Source of the DNA: Ahaetulla prasina
Lineage: Eukaryota > Chordata > Lepidosauria > Squamata > Colubridae
Direction of reading: 5' to 3'
Assembly (NCBI RefSeq): GCF_028640845.1
Contig: NC_080539.1
Location: forward strand, 179,379,459-179,443,458
DNA length: 64,000 bases
Shown in pieces: positions 12,747-26,700 of the stretch. Numbering within the stretch: position 1 is the stretch's first letter; every line of letters starts with the position of its first letter. The notes under the pieces were generated by a model. The model saw nothing but the letters and a program-made list of their open reading frames with translations, searched no databases and was not told the origin of the DNA. Both the position numbers and the translations under genes were made by a program.

Positions 12747-15700
12747 AATAATAATAATAATGCTTCATACAATTGCTGATATTGCATTTTTATGCAGTAA
12801 ACCAACATAATTGAGATAAAGTTTTTTGTGTACCTGTATTTCATAATTCCTAATCCCCCCGCCCCCACTTCAGTATTCTGTAGATTTTGCTTTGGACCAG
12901 GCGCTATATAGTTGGAAAGAAATGCATAAGATCCCAGCTAGAGTTAGAAAAAGCTATATCTAACCTGAGAAGGAGGCCAGAAAAGTGGACGTGGGATGAG
13001 TTGAGAGAGGTCTTGTTAGACATTAAAGAGGAATATGCCAAATTGTCACAGAAGAATAGGAACGGAGTGGCTGCTATAACAACATCAGCATTTGCTTCGA
13101 TTTGGATGTCACACTGGATCAGTGCTGCACCAGCTGCTTTGCAGTCTTCACCATTCTCTTTTGCAGAATATGTCAAAGTATAAAGAACTGCTATAGATGC
13201 TGAAAAAGGAGGGTTGGGGAGGTGAGAAAACATCAACAATTAGAGAAATACAGCCAGTCTCATTTTCCTGATTCCCTTGGTGATTATTTACAATAGCAGT
13301 GTGATGAATTTCATGCGATAGTGTTCCTGAAAGACACAAGAAAGCCACCTCAAAAACTGTCTAGCCCAATTGAACTATTTTCCACACTGACCAATCCTGG
13401 ACACAGTGCTTAGGACATCAAAGGAAGGGGAGAACCACATTTTTTGCCCCTGGGCTGTCATGCCCTTAACTCTTTCACTCCTATCCTTAGTTTTCAGCAG
13501 TTATTGAGACTTAATGTTTTTTTTATTATATTTCCAAAGTTAAAACACAAACTTCAACAGAAAAAGGGGGAAATAACAACAAACAAAGCAAAAACTATAG
13601 AAGACAAAAATATGCATTAAAAATATATACATATATTGTCCCTCCAATTGAATACTTATATATACAGTATATTTAAGAATATATATGGTTTGCAAAACTA
13701 AGGTCTGCAATTGAAAAACTACAGCTTTACTTGACAGGTAATTTGACCTATCTTCTATTTACTATAAAAAAAAACCCAGTTAAGAGGTAATCCAACAACA
13801 AAACTAACGTTAAAAGGCCTCTGTTAACAATCTATTACTATATTTCACATACAGCAAGTCCCCAACGGCTTCTAATGTGCCATAAATCATTGCAAACATT
13901 ATCTCTGATCTTTCCAAGATCAAATATTTTTGACTGATTATTAATAATAAAGTTTTTCCCTAAAATTATAACTGGGATCTTTCCCAAAAATTGCATTTCA
14001 TTCCCCAAAACCATAGTTCTCTGCAAGTTGAACCCCAACATCTCTTAATGGTTGTCTTCTGATTGAATATAATAAGTCTAATCCATAATAATAAATCTAA
14101 TCCACAATCTCCATCAGTTTTCTTGAGAAAGTCCAATTCATCACTGATCCATATTGCCATCACTAAGCCTTTGTAAATCCATGCCCCTTTCAGCCTTCTG
14201 CAAAGAGCCTGCAATTCTCAAAGCTCTTTCTCCTTCAATTCTGTCAGCAACAAATTGACTTCCAATACACCCAATTGCAACTCTGATTTAGCTGCTGTTA
14301 CCTATACTTAAGTATCATCCTTAAGTTGATTTATGACTGTTGTTACATCATCAAGTCTTTTATCTACATTTTCATTCATAGCTTGTAAGTTGAAAAGCAT
14401 TTTTTTTCAAAGGCTTCCAAGAAGATTTTGACATTAGGTTGATGAGGCTCTCACCTTTCCTTTGTATTTCTTTTTGTTGGTATTGTAAAAGGTATGTAAT
14501 ATATCATGTTAATCCTTAATGTATAGTTGTTTTCATTTTAATACAATCCAAATTTCTTTTATACCTGGACTTTTACAACAAAACATAGACAATTCCTCTC
14601 AAGGACAAAGTAAATAAATGTTCTGTAACAAAATATATGCAGGAAAAATTAAGATAACATTTCCCACAATAGAAAGGAAATAAAAAAAGAAAATTCCCAT
14701 CTCTTTAGAATAAAAAAGAGATTAGAAATATATTTAAAACTAAAATAAAGCAGCAAAGTTCTTTTAAAAACTGGTAAAATACAAAATCCTTGCACTAGTC
14801 CAGTGCAGATATAAATCAAATCAGATCACTTCCACTACCAAGGAGAAAGTCTTTATGCCATTGGCTTCTATGAGATAAAAACAAAAGTGTTTCCTAACTG
14901 TAAAACAAACCAATAAAAAAGGTAAAAAGTTCACAGTCCAGCAAGGGGGTATAAAATAAATTAGTGTTCAATCAGACAATTAATTAAAGATGTAGATCAA
15001 AAGCAAAAAAAAAAAGAAGTTCAAAAGTGATGTTTAAAACTGAGGCTTCACACACACTCTCTCTCTCACACACACACACACACAAACCTGCTGACAGGTA
15101 AAGATGGAGACCCAACACTCCAAACATGTTTACTGAGAATTGCAATTGTCTAGATTCCTCTTCCCAGGTAAGTACACAATCATCCAATGGTTGTCATGGG
15201 TCATTCGTAGTTGCTCCTGTTCAAATCTGGGGAGCGTGCTGGCAAAGAGCTGGCTTTGGCAGCAAAGTCAGCTGTTTGTCGGCAGGAAAAAAGCTCATCC
15301 TGTTACCTCGGCATGCCATTTTCTGGAGGACTCCAGCAATGATTAAAACTTGATATCTTTTCAGTTTAGCAATGGAAAGATTGAGGAGCATCATTTGGAC
15401 TGCGCTTGGGGTATCCATTGGCCTTAATCTGGCCCTGATATAAGTACGCTAATTTTATTCCTCTAATTCTCAACAATATTTTCATAGATAATAGACAATT
15501 TTAAAGAGTTCAAAAGGGTGATTTATCCATATAAGCAATCTACCTGTATGTTCTGCATTTGCTTTTTTTGTCTTGTTTTAAAAATCACTTTAAAAAGGGA
15601 AGCCATTACACCACCATATTTTGTCCACAGAAGAATGAATTATACTGTTCTGGTATGTTATCTTCATAGGTGAGTGGGAACAAGTTCAGAGACAGGAGCT

Positions 15701-17646
15701 CTCATTAATGTAGAAAATGGTCCACCCATAAGTTTTAGCTATAAAAATTAAACAATCCCCATTTTTGATTGCCCTGCAGCTGGGCTGAAAATAAATGGCT
15801 CAGGGTCTAACAGGGGCAACACTTTGAGATCACTGGAACACGGATATGATCCTGGAGTTATATAAATATCAATATAGAATTGATACACTGCTGTTAATTA
15901 GTTAATCCTTGATATTAATAGTTTTGTTATGAATACCACTATATCAATCAAAGTGAATGTTTCATTATACTCTCTCATTATAAACCACCATGGAAATAGT
16001 TTTGATTAAAGATTCTACTTCTGTTCTTGTCTGTGACACACAGTGGAAGAAGGAAAAGACATAAAGATTTCAGCACCTTTGTTGTTAGATCTTTCAGAGT
16101 TCTACAGAAAAAAAAAATCTGGAACCAACCATAAAAGAGATATAGAGAACTGAAGCAATCTGATTCCAGGATATCTGAACTGCAGGGTTCTCATCGTCCT
16201 TATTAAAAAGTCTTTCCTGATTGTTCTAGGATTTTTAGCAATACCTATTGGACTGATGACATCCATTTTTTTAACATCACTCTTTTTCTCAGCTTCCTCT
16301 TCTGAAATTATCAACTCAGGTTTACCTATATTTTTTTCCTGCAATGAAGATGATGTAAAGTATTCATTCAAGCTTTTCTGTCATCTCTTACCCTTGTTTA
16401 GTGTTCCTTTGATTCTCTTCATCTTGATCTCTTGGTCTCCTAAAATTTCTTCCATTTTAATCTTTCTAGCAATAGATTTCAGAAACCCTCTTTTTATATC
16501 TTTTACTAGGTCCTTAACATTCTTCCTCAGAAGTTTGTGTTTTAGGGGTTTTTTACTATTTAAACAAAGCTTTCATATCCTACTTTAATGAGGTTAATCA
16601 CCATAATGTTACCATCTCTGATGCGCTTTAGGAAGAAGGCAGCAAGAGAGATCAGCAAGGCTTCATATTCTGAGGAATAAAATTAGCTGTAAAATAACAA
16701 ATGGGGGGTCTTCTTCAGGCCACATAACCCTGCTAGACAAAATGCTTTTTTGCTGTTTGCAAAAAACAGCGAGAGGAAGAGGAGATTAGGTCAGCAACTG
16801 TCTTTGCCTATCAACTGTTCCAGTTCTACAGTGCAATAAACAGATGCCAAATTGACACAAATCTGAGACTGGATGGGCTGTTTCATACAACGTACAGTAT
16901 TGCTTGTTGTACGAACAAATATCTTTTTCAGTCCATGGAACCAGCATCATCATGTATCTTCTCAGAGAAATCCAGACCTAATCCTAACCCAAACAACCTG
17001 GGACCTCAGAATATTTCCTGATCATTAAAAGGAATGATCATTTTGATTTTCCCACTCTAGCCTTCCCTGTGTGGAAAAAATGGTCTAAAGATTTTGCCTC
17101 TTCTTGACATTCTCCCTTGGGTTCATAACCACATAACCATTGTTGACTATTCTTCTTAGCCTGCCTTTGATTTAGCTCCGCTGGTTTATTGTAAACTAAA
17201 AACCTCAAGTATTTCTTCTGTTAGTCAAACTTTTATTTGCAGGCTATTTCTCAAGTTCTGTCTTCTTCTACTAGCAAAAGTAATCAGCTTGTGGTTTGAA
17301 GCAACCAGCATAACACATACAATAAAAATAATGAAAACTCTCAGTGCAGTATCAGTAATAGTAATCAATGTTCATTTACTGACATCTAATGGTAGTTTAA
17401 AATATTGCAAGATCTAACAATTAACTACATTTCCTGTGAATGAATAAAATCCAACTGGGAAATTCAATGCAATGGTTTTTGTATATTTCATAACTTAGCT
17501 GAACTCATTTTACTCTGATCCTTAGAAAATTTATTTTTGTATAATTTAAAGTGGATATTTCCTAAATTATTTACTAAAAAAAAGATATGTAAAATGTTAA
17601 AACATTGTGGGAATGTTGGCAAAGAACATTAATCCAGAAATATATA

Positions 17647-17710
<64 letters not shown>

Positions 17711-20700
17711 TTCACTTGTTTTACTTGTTCACTTTGCTGATAAGCAAAGACAGGCAAAAGTTTTGAAAACCTAAATTTACACTAGCTCACTGTTTCTTCC
17801 CTGAAAGTGGATATTTTCCATTTGCTCTTGTTATTAACTCCAGGTTATTTGGCATGTTTATTATTTCAGTATTTTAGAGATAAAATAAGTAAATTTATCA
17901 AATATTTATTCATTATTAAAAACAAATTGTGCTGAATATTGACCTTACCTTATCTAATTTCAGATATGGATGTTTTTACAAGAACGAACTGGTTTTGTAG
18001 CATCCTTTGTCAAATAAGTTTTTGAAAGACAGCAGTCTTTTGTACAATAAATAGTTTCCTACTAGCACTTAAAATATTCCCTCCCCTTCTTTTTCCTTTT
18101 TAGGAACAAATTGTCAGCTAATTGATTATGTCTAATGTCTCTCTCTTGGTTCATCTAGCCAATGGAGGGCCCCCTGGTTTCTTTAGCATTGTATCAGAGA
18201 ATCACTTACTCTGGCGTGTTTCTGTCACCAGAATAATCAGAGTACGTACTTTATTATTTCGACTTGTTTACAGAAAAATAACAAAGCAACCTTACATATA
18301 ATGCTAAAGAAACATATCGATATACAATTCTACAACTTTGGCTGTTGATTTTAACTTTTCTGGAAGAAGATATTTATAAAGGGAGATTATGGTTGCTTTA
18401 GAAAGGTAGGTAGTTGCCTTATCATAATATTGGCAGAACAGGAAAGAGTAACAAGTCAAAATGCATGGCTAATTCTAGGGCATTTTTCACCTAGTGTGCC
18501 AGGTATCACATTTTCTAGGTTCTAGAGAATGGAGAGGAGAGGAGAGGAGAGGAAAGGAGAGGAGAGGAGACTCCTCCTAACTTCCTCGTGCACTTTTTAA
18601 AAAACTGTGAACACTGTTAAAAATCATTAAAAACATTTGCATGTTAGGGTTTTCTTTCCAAGAAACAAATTGCACAGAAAGAGGATGAAACAGACCTAAC
18701 AGTCAATAGATATGCATGTGATGTGATAGAAATCAAGATGACTTTATACTTAGTTAACCCCTATAATATTTTTCATGGATATGCCACTTTCTTTCAAATT
18801 CATAAAGGTAAAGGTTCCCCCGCACATGCGTGCTAATCGTTTTTGTCTCTAGGGGCAGTGCTCATCTCTGTTTCTAAGCCGAAGAGCCAGCACTGTCCAA
18901 AGACTTCTCCATGGTCATGTGGCCAGCATGACTAAATGCTGAAGGCGCACGGAGGACTATTACCTTCCCACCAAAGGTAGTCCCTATTTTTCTACTTGCA
19001 TTTTTTATGTGCTTTCAAACTGCTAGATTGGCAGAAGCTGGGACAAGTAACAGGAGCTCACTCGTTACATGGCACTAGGGATTCTAACCGCTGAACTGCC
19101 GACCTTCAGATCGACAAGCTCAGCATCTTAGCCACTGAGCCATCACGTCCCTAAATTCATACTGAAGGACAATTCCTAATTTCTTACCAGTTTCATTCAT
19201 TATATTTAAAATAGCAGCATGAGAGTCACACTAATCCTTTGTACCCACAGCAGTAAGAAGCAATTGGCAGTGCAATCAACATATTTTCTTCTTCTATCAT
19301 TCTTATCAGAATTAACACATTTCAGTCATTCAACTGACCATTCAAAGGCCCCGTTAAGCAGCTCAAATCAGTTGTGGTGGTCACATTCAGCATTTCACAA
19401 GGAGAACCACAAATGGTAACAGAGGTATTTCCTGGAGAAAATCCATTTCCATGTATATATATTTCTCCTCCATCAAGATTGCCTTGAAAAAGAAATAATG
19501 TGCATAGCGTTTCACAATTTGCAATTGCTAAAATTTGTCATCCATAGCTTTCTATAACATTTTGGAAATGTTAATAATAGTCAATAATTTATATAGTTAA
19601 TAATAGTCAATAATATATAAAGATAATGACTGCTTGTTCCTTTCAGAAACCTTTAAGGAAAGTAATATGAGTGTTCAAATACTTTGGCCACCTAATGAGA
19701 AGGAAGGACTCACTGGAGAAGAGCCTAATGCTGGGAATGATTGAGGGCAAAAGAAGAAGGGGACAACAGAAAATGAGGTGGCTGGATGGAGTCACTGAAG
19801 CAGTAGGCATGAGTTTAAATGGACTCCAGAGGATGGTAGAGGACAGGAAGGCCGGGAGGAATATTGTCTATGGGTCACGATGGGTCAGACACTTCAAAAT
19901 ATGAGTGTACAAATAAGATGGCATATAAGTATGAAGAGTAAAACCTTACACAAAGTGTACGCAATTTTCATTGATTCTTTTCAATTTATTTTCTTTTATT
20001 CTAGACTTGGAGTGGAGCAGGAGAAAATCTATTTGTTGGTAGGAGTTGTTTTTGGAAAAGTTTTTGAGCCTCTCCAAGACTCACCCAAAAGAGAGGCTTA
20101 GCCTGCCTACTTTCAATTTTGATTTGTATACAAAAATTTTGATTTGTATATTTGATTTGTATACAAACATAAATATGATCTATGACCATGATGGCAAACC
20201 TATGGCATGCGTGCCAGAAGTGGCACGCAGAGCCCTCTCTGTGGGCACGTGTGCCGTTGCCAGCTGCTCTTCTCGTTTCAGGCAAGCTGGCCAGCTGGTC
20301 TTCGTGGGTGCCAGAGTGCTGGAAAACAGCCTGAAAATGGCCTGAAAAACAGCCAAAACCCAGGCCATTTTCCAGGCCATTTTCAGGGCCATTTTTGGCC
20401 CGAAAAACAGCCCGGAAAATGGTCCTGAAAACGGCCAAAAACCAGGTATGCGCGTGCCAGTCAGCTGGTCTTCGGGTTTCTAGTGCTCTGGCATGTGTGA
20501 AGACCAGCTGGCCGGTGCACATGAGCGTGCCAGAAACCTGAAAACCAGCACGCGCATATGCATGCTCATGCACCCGCGTTCCAGTTTCAGCATTCGGTGC
20601 TGAAAAGATTCGCCATAACTGATCTATGACTTGCAAGGAAAACCGTATGTTTATCACTTTGAGGAACAATTTTAATCTAGAAGAAATAGCAAGTTATTTC

Positions 20701-23700
20701 ACAAAGACAACAAGACTCCAACCAAATATAATTCTGAAATTCTAAGTTTGCTGCTATACCGCCCAGGTCTGCTTCTTGCATCAGTTGAATGAGATTACAG
20801 ACTTCCGCTCCCCAGAAGCATCCACATACTTACCATGGCTGTTTTTCACTGTGATAACTGTCAGGACCGAAGTGAATACCAAACTGGAGGAGGCCCATCC
20901 TCTCTGCACAATTCCACCTGTCACATTATATTCTCCAGCAGGAAGCTGAGGAAGCACACATTGCAAACTGGTGCTTTTGCTAGTAACATTGATGCAGGAA
21001 GAGCCTCCAATGAAAACGTACATGTCTTTCATTTGCCTAACTTTTGAGATCATTATTGTGAGAAACTGGCCTGTGGAAGGCAGAAGGGAGAGGAAAACTG
21101 GGGTGAATTCTTCACTGTAGCTTATTTCCCCAGCAGGATACGACATATTGTCTATGTTGAGCCCCACGATTGCAGTCCCTTGGCCTGAAGGCACAAGGCA
21201 TTTAAGGGCCCAATATGTGACTTTGGTGAGGAGACACTCCTGATTTCCTACGAGAACTGAAGTGCTGCTCCTGCCTTGAAGTGCTGCGCCTTCTAAGGTC
21301 AGGAGGCCTCCACCATTGATACTGAAATTCTGGGGATAAAGATGCACCACAGGAGTAACTCTGAAGATATTGGAGTCTTTCTGTCTCAGGCAGGCTGAAC
21401 CCCAGCTTTTGCTCAATATTGAAATGCTATGTTCTTTTGCATCAAGGCTGTGCATCTGACATTCAATACTGGTTTTGTTCAAGGAAGTTATATTGCAAGG
21501 GAGATGTCCATCCACCTCTATAAGGATTTCATCCACGACCCAAACTAATTTCTGAATTCTGATTAATAAGTAAATTAAGATCCCAGCAAACCTCACAGTG
21601 ACAGCATCAATAACAAGAGTCTTGTTTGCCAAAAGATGGAAGGAGCAGTCTTCTAGGCAACGGCTATACATGCCATTGACATTCGCTGTGATATTAAGAG
21701 CTTGGTGTGCATCAGGAAATTGCTGACCATCCAAAAGGGGATCCCTTGAAAAAAGGGCACATATTATGCTGTGTTCACTCAAGCTTTGGACATCACAAGA
21801 CAAGTTGCCTGTCAGATTTACCCAAGCAGAATTTGTCCGAGATTTGAGAGACTGGCCAGATATTGTGAGCAACTGCCCACCACACACTGAGCCACGAGAT
21901 GGAAAGATAGTCTTTATCTGTGGGTATATGGTAAAATGCTGCATCTCAGCCGGTATGTTGGCAAAGCCCATTTGCTTCTGGAGAACTCTCATAACATAGT
22001 GCCCTGGTTCTAGAACACTTAGAGGTAAGGAACACTGAGACCAAGTTATAGAGTGGTTGATCTTCTGTACTTCAAGGGGACATTCCACGTGTTCCAGGAT
22101 AGCTACTGAATTTGTTATATTGACTCCTTCTACACCTAGGTGCAGACTATTGTTCAATAATTCTGTGTCAATGTTTATGATATTTGGAGTCAAAGACATG
22201 TCGTAAAGAAAAGTGTAATTCTTAAAGATTTTCATTTGAAATGGGTCTACCAATGACTGGTTGCCTATGTACACTTCTATATCTGCCAGAAGATTTTTGA
22301 GAATGCTATTAGAATGCTGAGTGGGTGGTGGGGTCTGACATAGAATTTTATCTTCAGTTAGGCTGATTATAGCACAGGGTTGAAAATCAATCAGGACCAA
22401 GACCAAGGCTGGGCTGTTGCTAAAACCTATTCCAGAAATGGTGAGCAATGTTCCACCTAGGAAAGAGATAAAAATGTTAGCGGATGTTAACTTTTTTGAA
22501 AATTAATATAATTTGAAAAATTATATTTCTATTGTATTAATTTTTAGTACAGAATAAGATGTCCAGTGAGGCAACCGAGTTAGAGAGAAGCTTGGGATTT
22601 TAATTGTTTCAGGCTTTTGTTTTTTCCAGTATTTTAAATTCTCTATATATGTTTTATTGGTGCTTCTGTATATTAAATTCTATATTAGTGGTTTATTGTT
22701 CTGAGATTTTATCAATTTACTACAACACTGATATAAACAAAACCTTAATATAAAGAGCCGGGGTGACGCAGTGGTTAGAATACAGTATTGCAGGCTGATT
22801 CTGCCCACTGCCAGGAGTTTGATCCCAAGTGGCTCAAGGTTGGCTCAGCCTTCCATCCTTTCAAGGTCGGTAAAATGAGGATTCAGATTGTTGGGGACAA
22901 TATGCTGACACTGTCAATAGCAATAGCACTTAGACTTATAGACCTCTTCACAGTGCTTTACAGTTCTCTCTAAGTGGTTTAAAGAGTCAGTCTATTGCCC
23001 CCAACAATCTGGGTCCTCATTTTACCGATCTCGGAAGGATGGAAGGCTGAGTCAACCTTGAGCCACTCAGAATTGAACTGGCAAGCTGCTGGCAGCTGGC
23101 AGTCACCAGATAGCCCACAGTACTGACCACTGACCACTGACACAGAAATGGCAGTAGGACTCAATTCAGCCAGACATTTCTTAGAGAGTGCTGTAAAGCA
23201 CTGTGAAGCGGTATATGAGTCTAAGTGCTATTGCTATAAAGAATAAAATCATATTCAATCTCCATGTTCACTAACTATATGGCAATATGAAATAGATTGG
23301 GTCTCAAGTCCTTCACCCTTTGGTGCCTTATTTATTTAGTGGGTAACCCAAATTCTCCCTAGTAACCCATAGACAATCTATCCACAACAACTATGGGGAA
23401 AGAAAAATCAGCACTTATACCAAATAAGCTATGAGGTCTAGCCTATGCATTACTGTTCTGAGTGGAAAAGGTCAAGGGCATGAATGACTCAGCCTTGGAA
23501 AGTATTTCTTTCCTCTATCCTGACATTAGGTGCTGAGATGCATCTCTTTGCTTTCTTTGCATCTAAAGGAGATGGAAGCCATTTACTCTTTAGGGGAAGC
23601 CTGGAAAACTATTTTGTTTTCTAAAATAAGACTTAACTCCACTCTCCACATTTATTAATTTTCCTAAAATAATTAGCCCCGTGAACTCACTAATGGTAAT

Positions 23701-26700
23701 GTGAGAAAAGAAAAGGAATCGGAAGCAAAAATGGAAAATGAGAGTTGAGGATATAAAATCATATTCTAAAATATTAATTACAAAATAGAAACCAAATGGC
23801 TTAGTTCAAGATTTTTCAGTGTAAAGGTGATATGTTATAGTCATCCCTTATTCATCTAGAGGGTTTAGAAAAAACAGACAAGATACAAATATAAGTACTG
23901 GACCATCTGAGCTATCCCATAGAATAGACTGCAGGCTTCATCCATTAAATGTGTATTCATATTTTCCAGAGTCTGTTCTCAGTCATTCCAAGTTTTTTCT
24001 TCTTAAACATGTATGTACAAAGCAATGACATTATTTACCTTGGAAGGAGCCACAACATGGTTCTATTCTGAAGATCTCTGTAACATACTGGATTAATGGC
24101 TCCAATCTGGAAAATAAATAAGACTCTTATTGTTAACTGAATGTGGGAGTTTTTTTCCCACCATCTGCAAAAAGTTTTAATTCAGTCTTGATTAACTCAA
24201 ATTTCACTTGCCTCAATGGAAATGGCAGATATGATTTGTAAGATATTCAGTTCTGGGTTTGGACATGATGCTATATGTACAGAAATGCATATGTTCTTGA
24301 ACATTCACCAAAAGTCCTACCTACCCTTCTGCTCAATTGCATGTGATCCTCAGCTGACTGAAACAAATCTTTTTTCCTTCCAGCTTCTCATGCTAGCCTA
24401 CCAGAAGGTACACTGTTTTCAAATAATAAATCTATTTCTCAATTTTTTTAAAAGAGAGAGAGAGAGAGAGAATAATGTTCTACTATGTGCAAGTTTCAAA
24501 AGGGCAGATAAATGAAAACTGCAAATACAATATTGAACATTTCATAATAAGGTAATCAAGAGAAAATTATTTATAGAGCTTTTGGTGTTGCCCAAAATAC
24601 TCACAGATCCATCTTGTCAACACATGTTGACAGATAGGCATCAGGTTCCATTCCCATTTGTCTTATTATTTCTATTAAAATTCTTTTGTGTTGCAAATTT
24701 TAACCATGAAAAATCAGAGCCTCTTACCCACTTGTGTTGAGTGGGAGATGATGGAGGAATATTGAAAGTCTATGCAATCCTTCTGCAAGAGAAGGCAGCA
24801 ATACACTGATTCCATGATCTGTTACTGTTTGAATTTGAACTGCGATGTCCCCAATTTTGACCTTCACATCAAATGAAGTACAGTTGGAAAATGAAGAAAT
24901 ACCTATCACAAGCAGCTGGCCTCCTGCAATGAAGAAAAAAAAACCCCAGACAATACTTTTTTGTTATAGCTAGTAACCCGCTACTCTCATAACAACCGTC
25001 TTCCACAAACCCCGATTTCCATATTCTGTTTTATTTCCACATTGAAAGGTTGACAATATGTTCGTGTTTTAAAACATTGCCTGAAATAAAACTGTCTGCA
25101 GAGAAACCCATTTGGTTCTGCTTTTTATCTCCAAAAATACAGTTCTGTAAGATAAAGGGAAGGTGATAAGCAGGACATTGAGGCAAAAACCGTCTTGACA
25201 ATTTAGCCTCAACACCTGGCAATCAAATGCATCGTACCCTTGATAAAAATCCTACAACAAATCTCAGTGGCTATTATGTCTTAATTCATTCATTCTACCA
25301 ATATGCAAGTTATATGGGCACTCAGAAAGTATTCAAGGTTAATATGGGATTTTCTTTACATTGACAGTCGTCTCTCCTGTTTGCACTTGCAGCCTTGACA
25401 GGTATAATTGGATATTAGATAGCCTCCTGGATCTCTCAATCTTTTTCCTTCAATGATGTGCCTAAGCAAATCTGCCAATTGGAAGCATAATGAACAACTG
25501 GGAATGTACTAAGCAAGCATAAATGTTTTATCTAGGTCTCATTGAAAGGAAAACCCTGAAAAGGAAGCCTTTGAGATATTAATGAGAGAATCCTGAGGGT
25601 AGCACTTTGTGTATCAAAATTATCCTTCCTGCCCTAACATGATGCCTAGTGAACAGAACAGTTGTGATTTTTTTTAATTCTGAACCACTAAATTTTAATG
25701 ACTTTATTACCTAAATAGGCAAAACACTTTCAAACAACACACTGAAAAATATAAATATTGGAAAAAAATCAAATAAGAATAGAAGGAAAGAACAAAAAAA
25801 CCCTTGTTTTTCCCTTTTTACCTGTTATGCCACTTTTATTTCTGTTCATTGACACAATGCATGGATTTAGAGAAGAGTTATAGGTAAAAGCATTGGCAAA
25901 GACAGTCAATTCATGTTCATTAATTAGGGTTAGATGAACAGTATTCGCTCCTCCTCTCTAGGAGAAAAAAGAATGACAAAATATTAGTAACATGTCTGCT
26001 GTCCATAAAGTAAACTGAGCACCAAGATTATGTGGGGAAAGCCCACAATAAAAAAAAATCTGGCAGATCTTATTCTAAGGTTTTGAAATCAATCTCCCAC
26101 CTGTTTCTGCTTCTTAGAACTGCTATCCAAGGCACTTCTGACATTGCCAAGATTCTACTCACAAAAACAGTTTGTGGCCAACCTCAGATCTTCTTATTTC
26201 AGGTCATAAAAAACAAGAATAGCCAGCCAGCTGCCCAGTAGGAAAAAGTAGGTACATGCAAACACTAAAGCAGGGGTGCCCAACCTTGGCAAACTTTAAG
26301 GGTTTAAGCTTGGCTGGCTAGTGAATTCCTATAGATAAAGTCCACAGGTCTTAAAGTTGCCCTCTGCACTAAAGACAGCCCAAGTGGTAGCTTGGAGGAC
26401 ACTAGGAGAGAGGATAATAGACTCCCTTTTTCCTATTCCTTGCTCTGTGCCTTCAGGGAATAGGAATTGGGGCAGATAAACAGCACAGAGGGAGTGAGAA
26501 TCCACTAAGTGCTACTGTACCACCTTGTTCTCAACTCCTCCCCCAACTAATCTTTTGCCTCAGCAACAGTAGCTCTCACCTGCAATCTTCTTCTTCTACC
26601 TTTCATTATTTGGAAAGCAAGAGATTGAGAGCTGGACCACATGGAAAGAGTGGAGCCCTGATGGTTTCACCTGTTCTGTTGTTCTCACAAAGCTTAAGCC

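Noticed and set aside
12887..13183. 98-codon plus-strand ORF, basic and charged
   Set aside because: It overlaps PKHD1 exon 34 on the other strand, which fits phase and splice sites at both ends.
20001..20669. 222-codon minus-strand ORF
   Set aside because: It mostly lies inside the hAT MITE at 20186-20621 and reflects its tandem GGAAAATGG-like repeats.
20834..22456. PKHD1L1 as the identity of the large gene
   Set aside because: A single exon of about 1.6 kb with many IPT domains and the run of exon lengths 90, 91, 128, 139, 185, 123, 106, 276, 131, 136, 196, 68 and 144 fit PKHD1 as I recall it; a database alignment would settle it.
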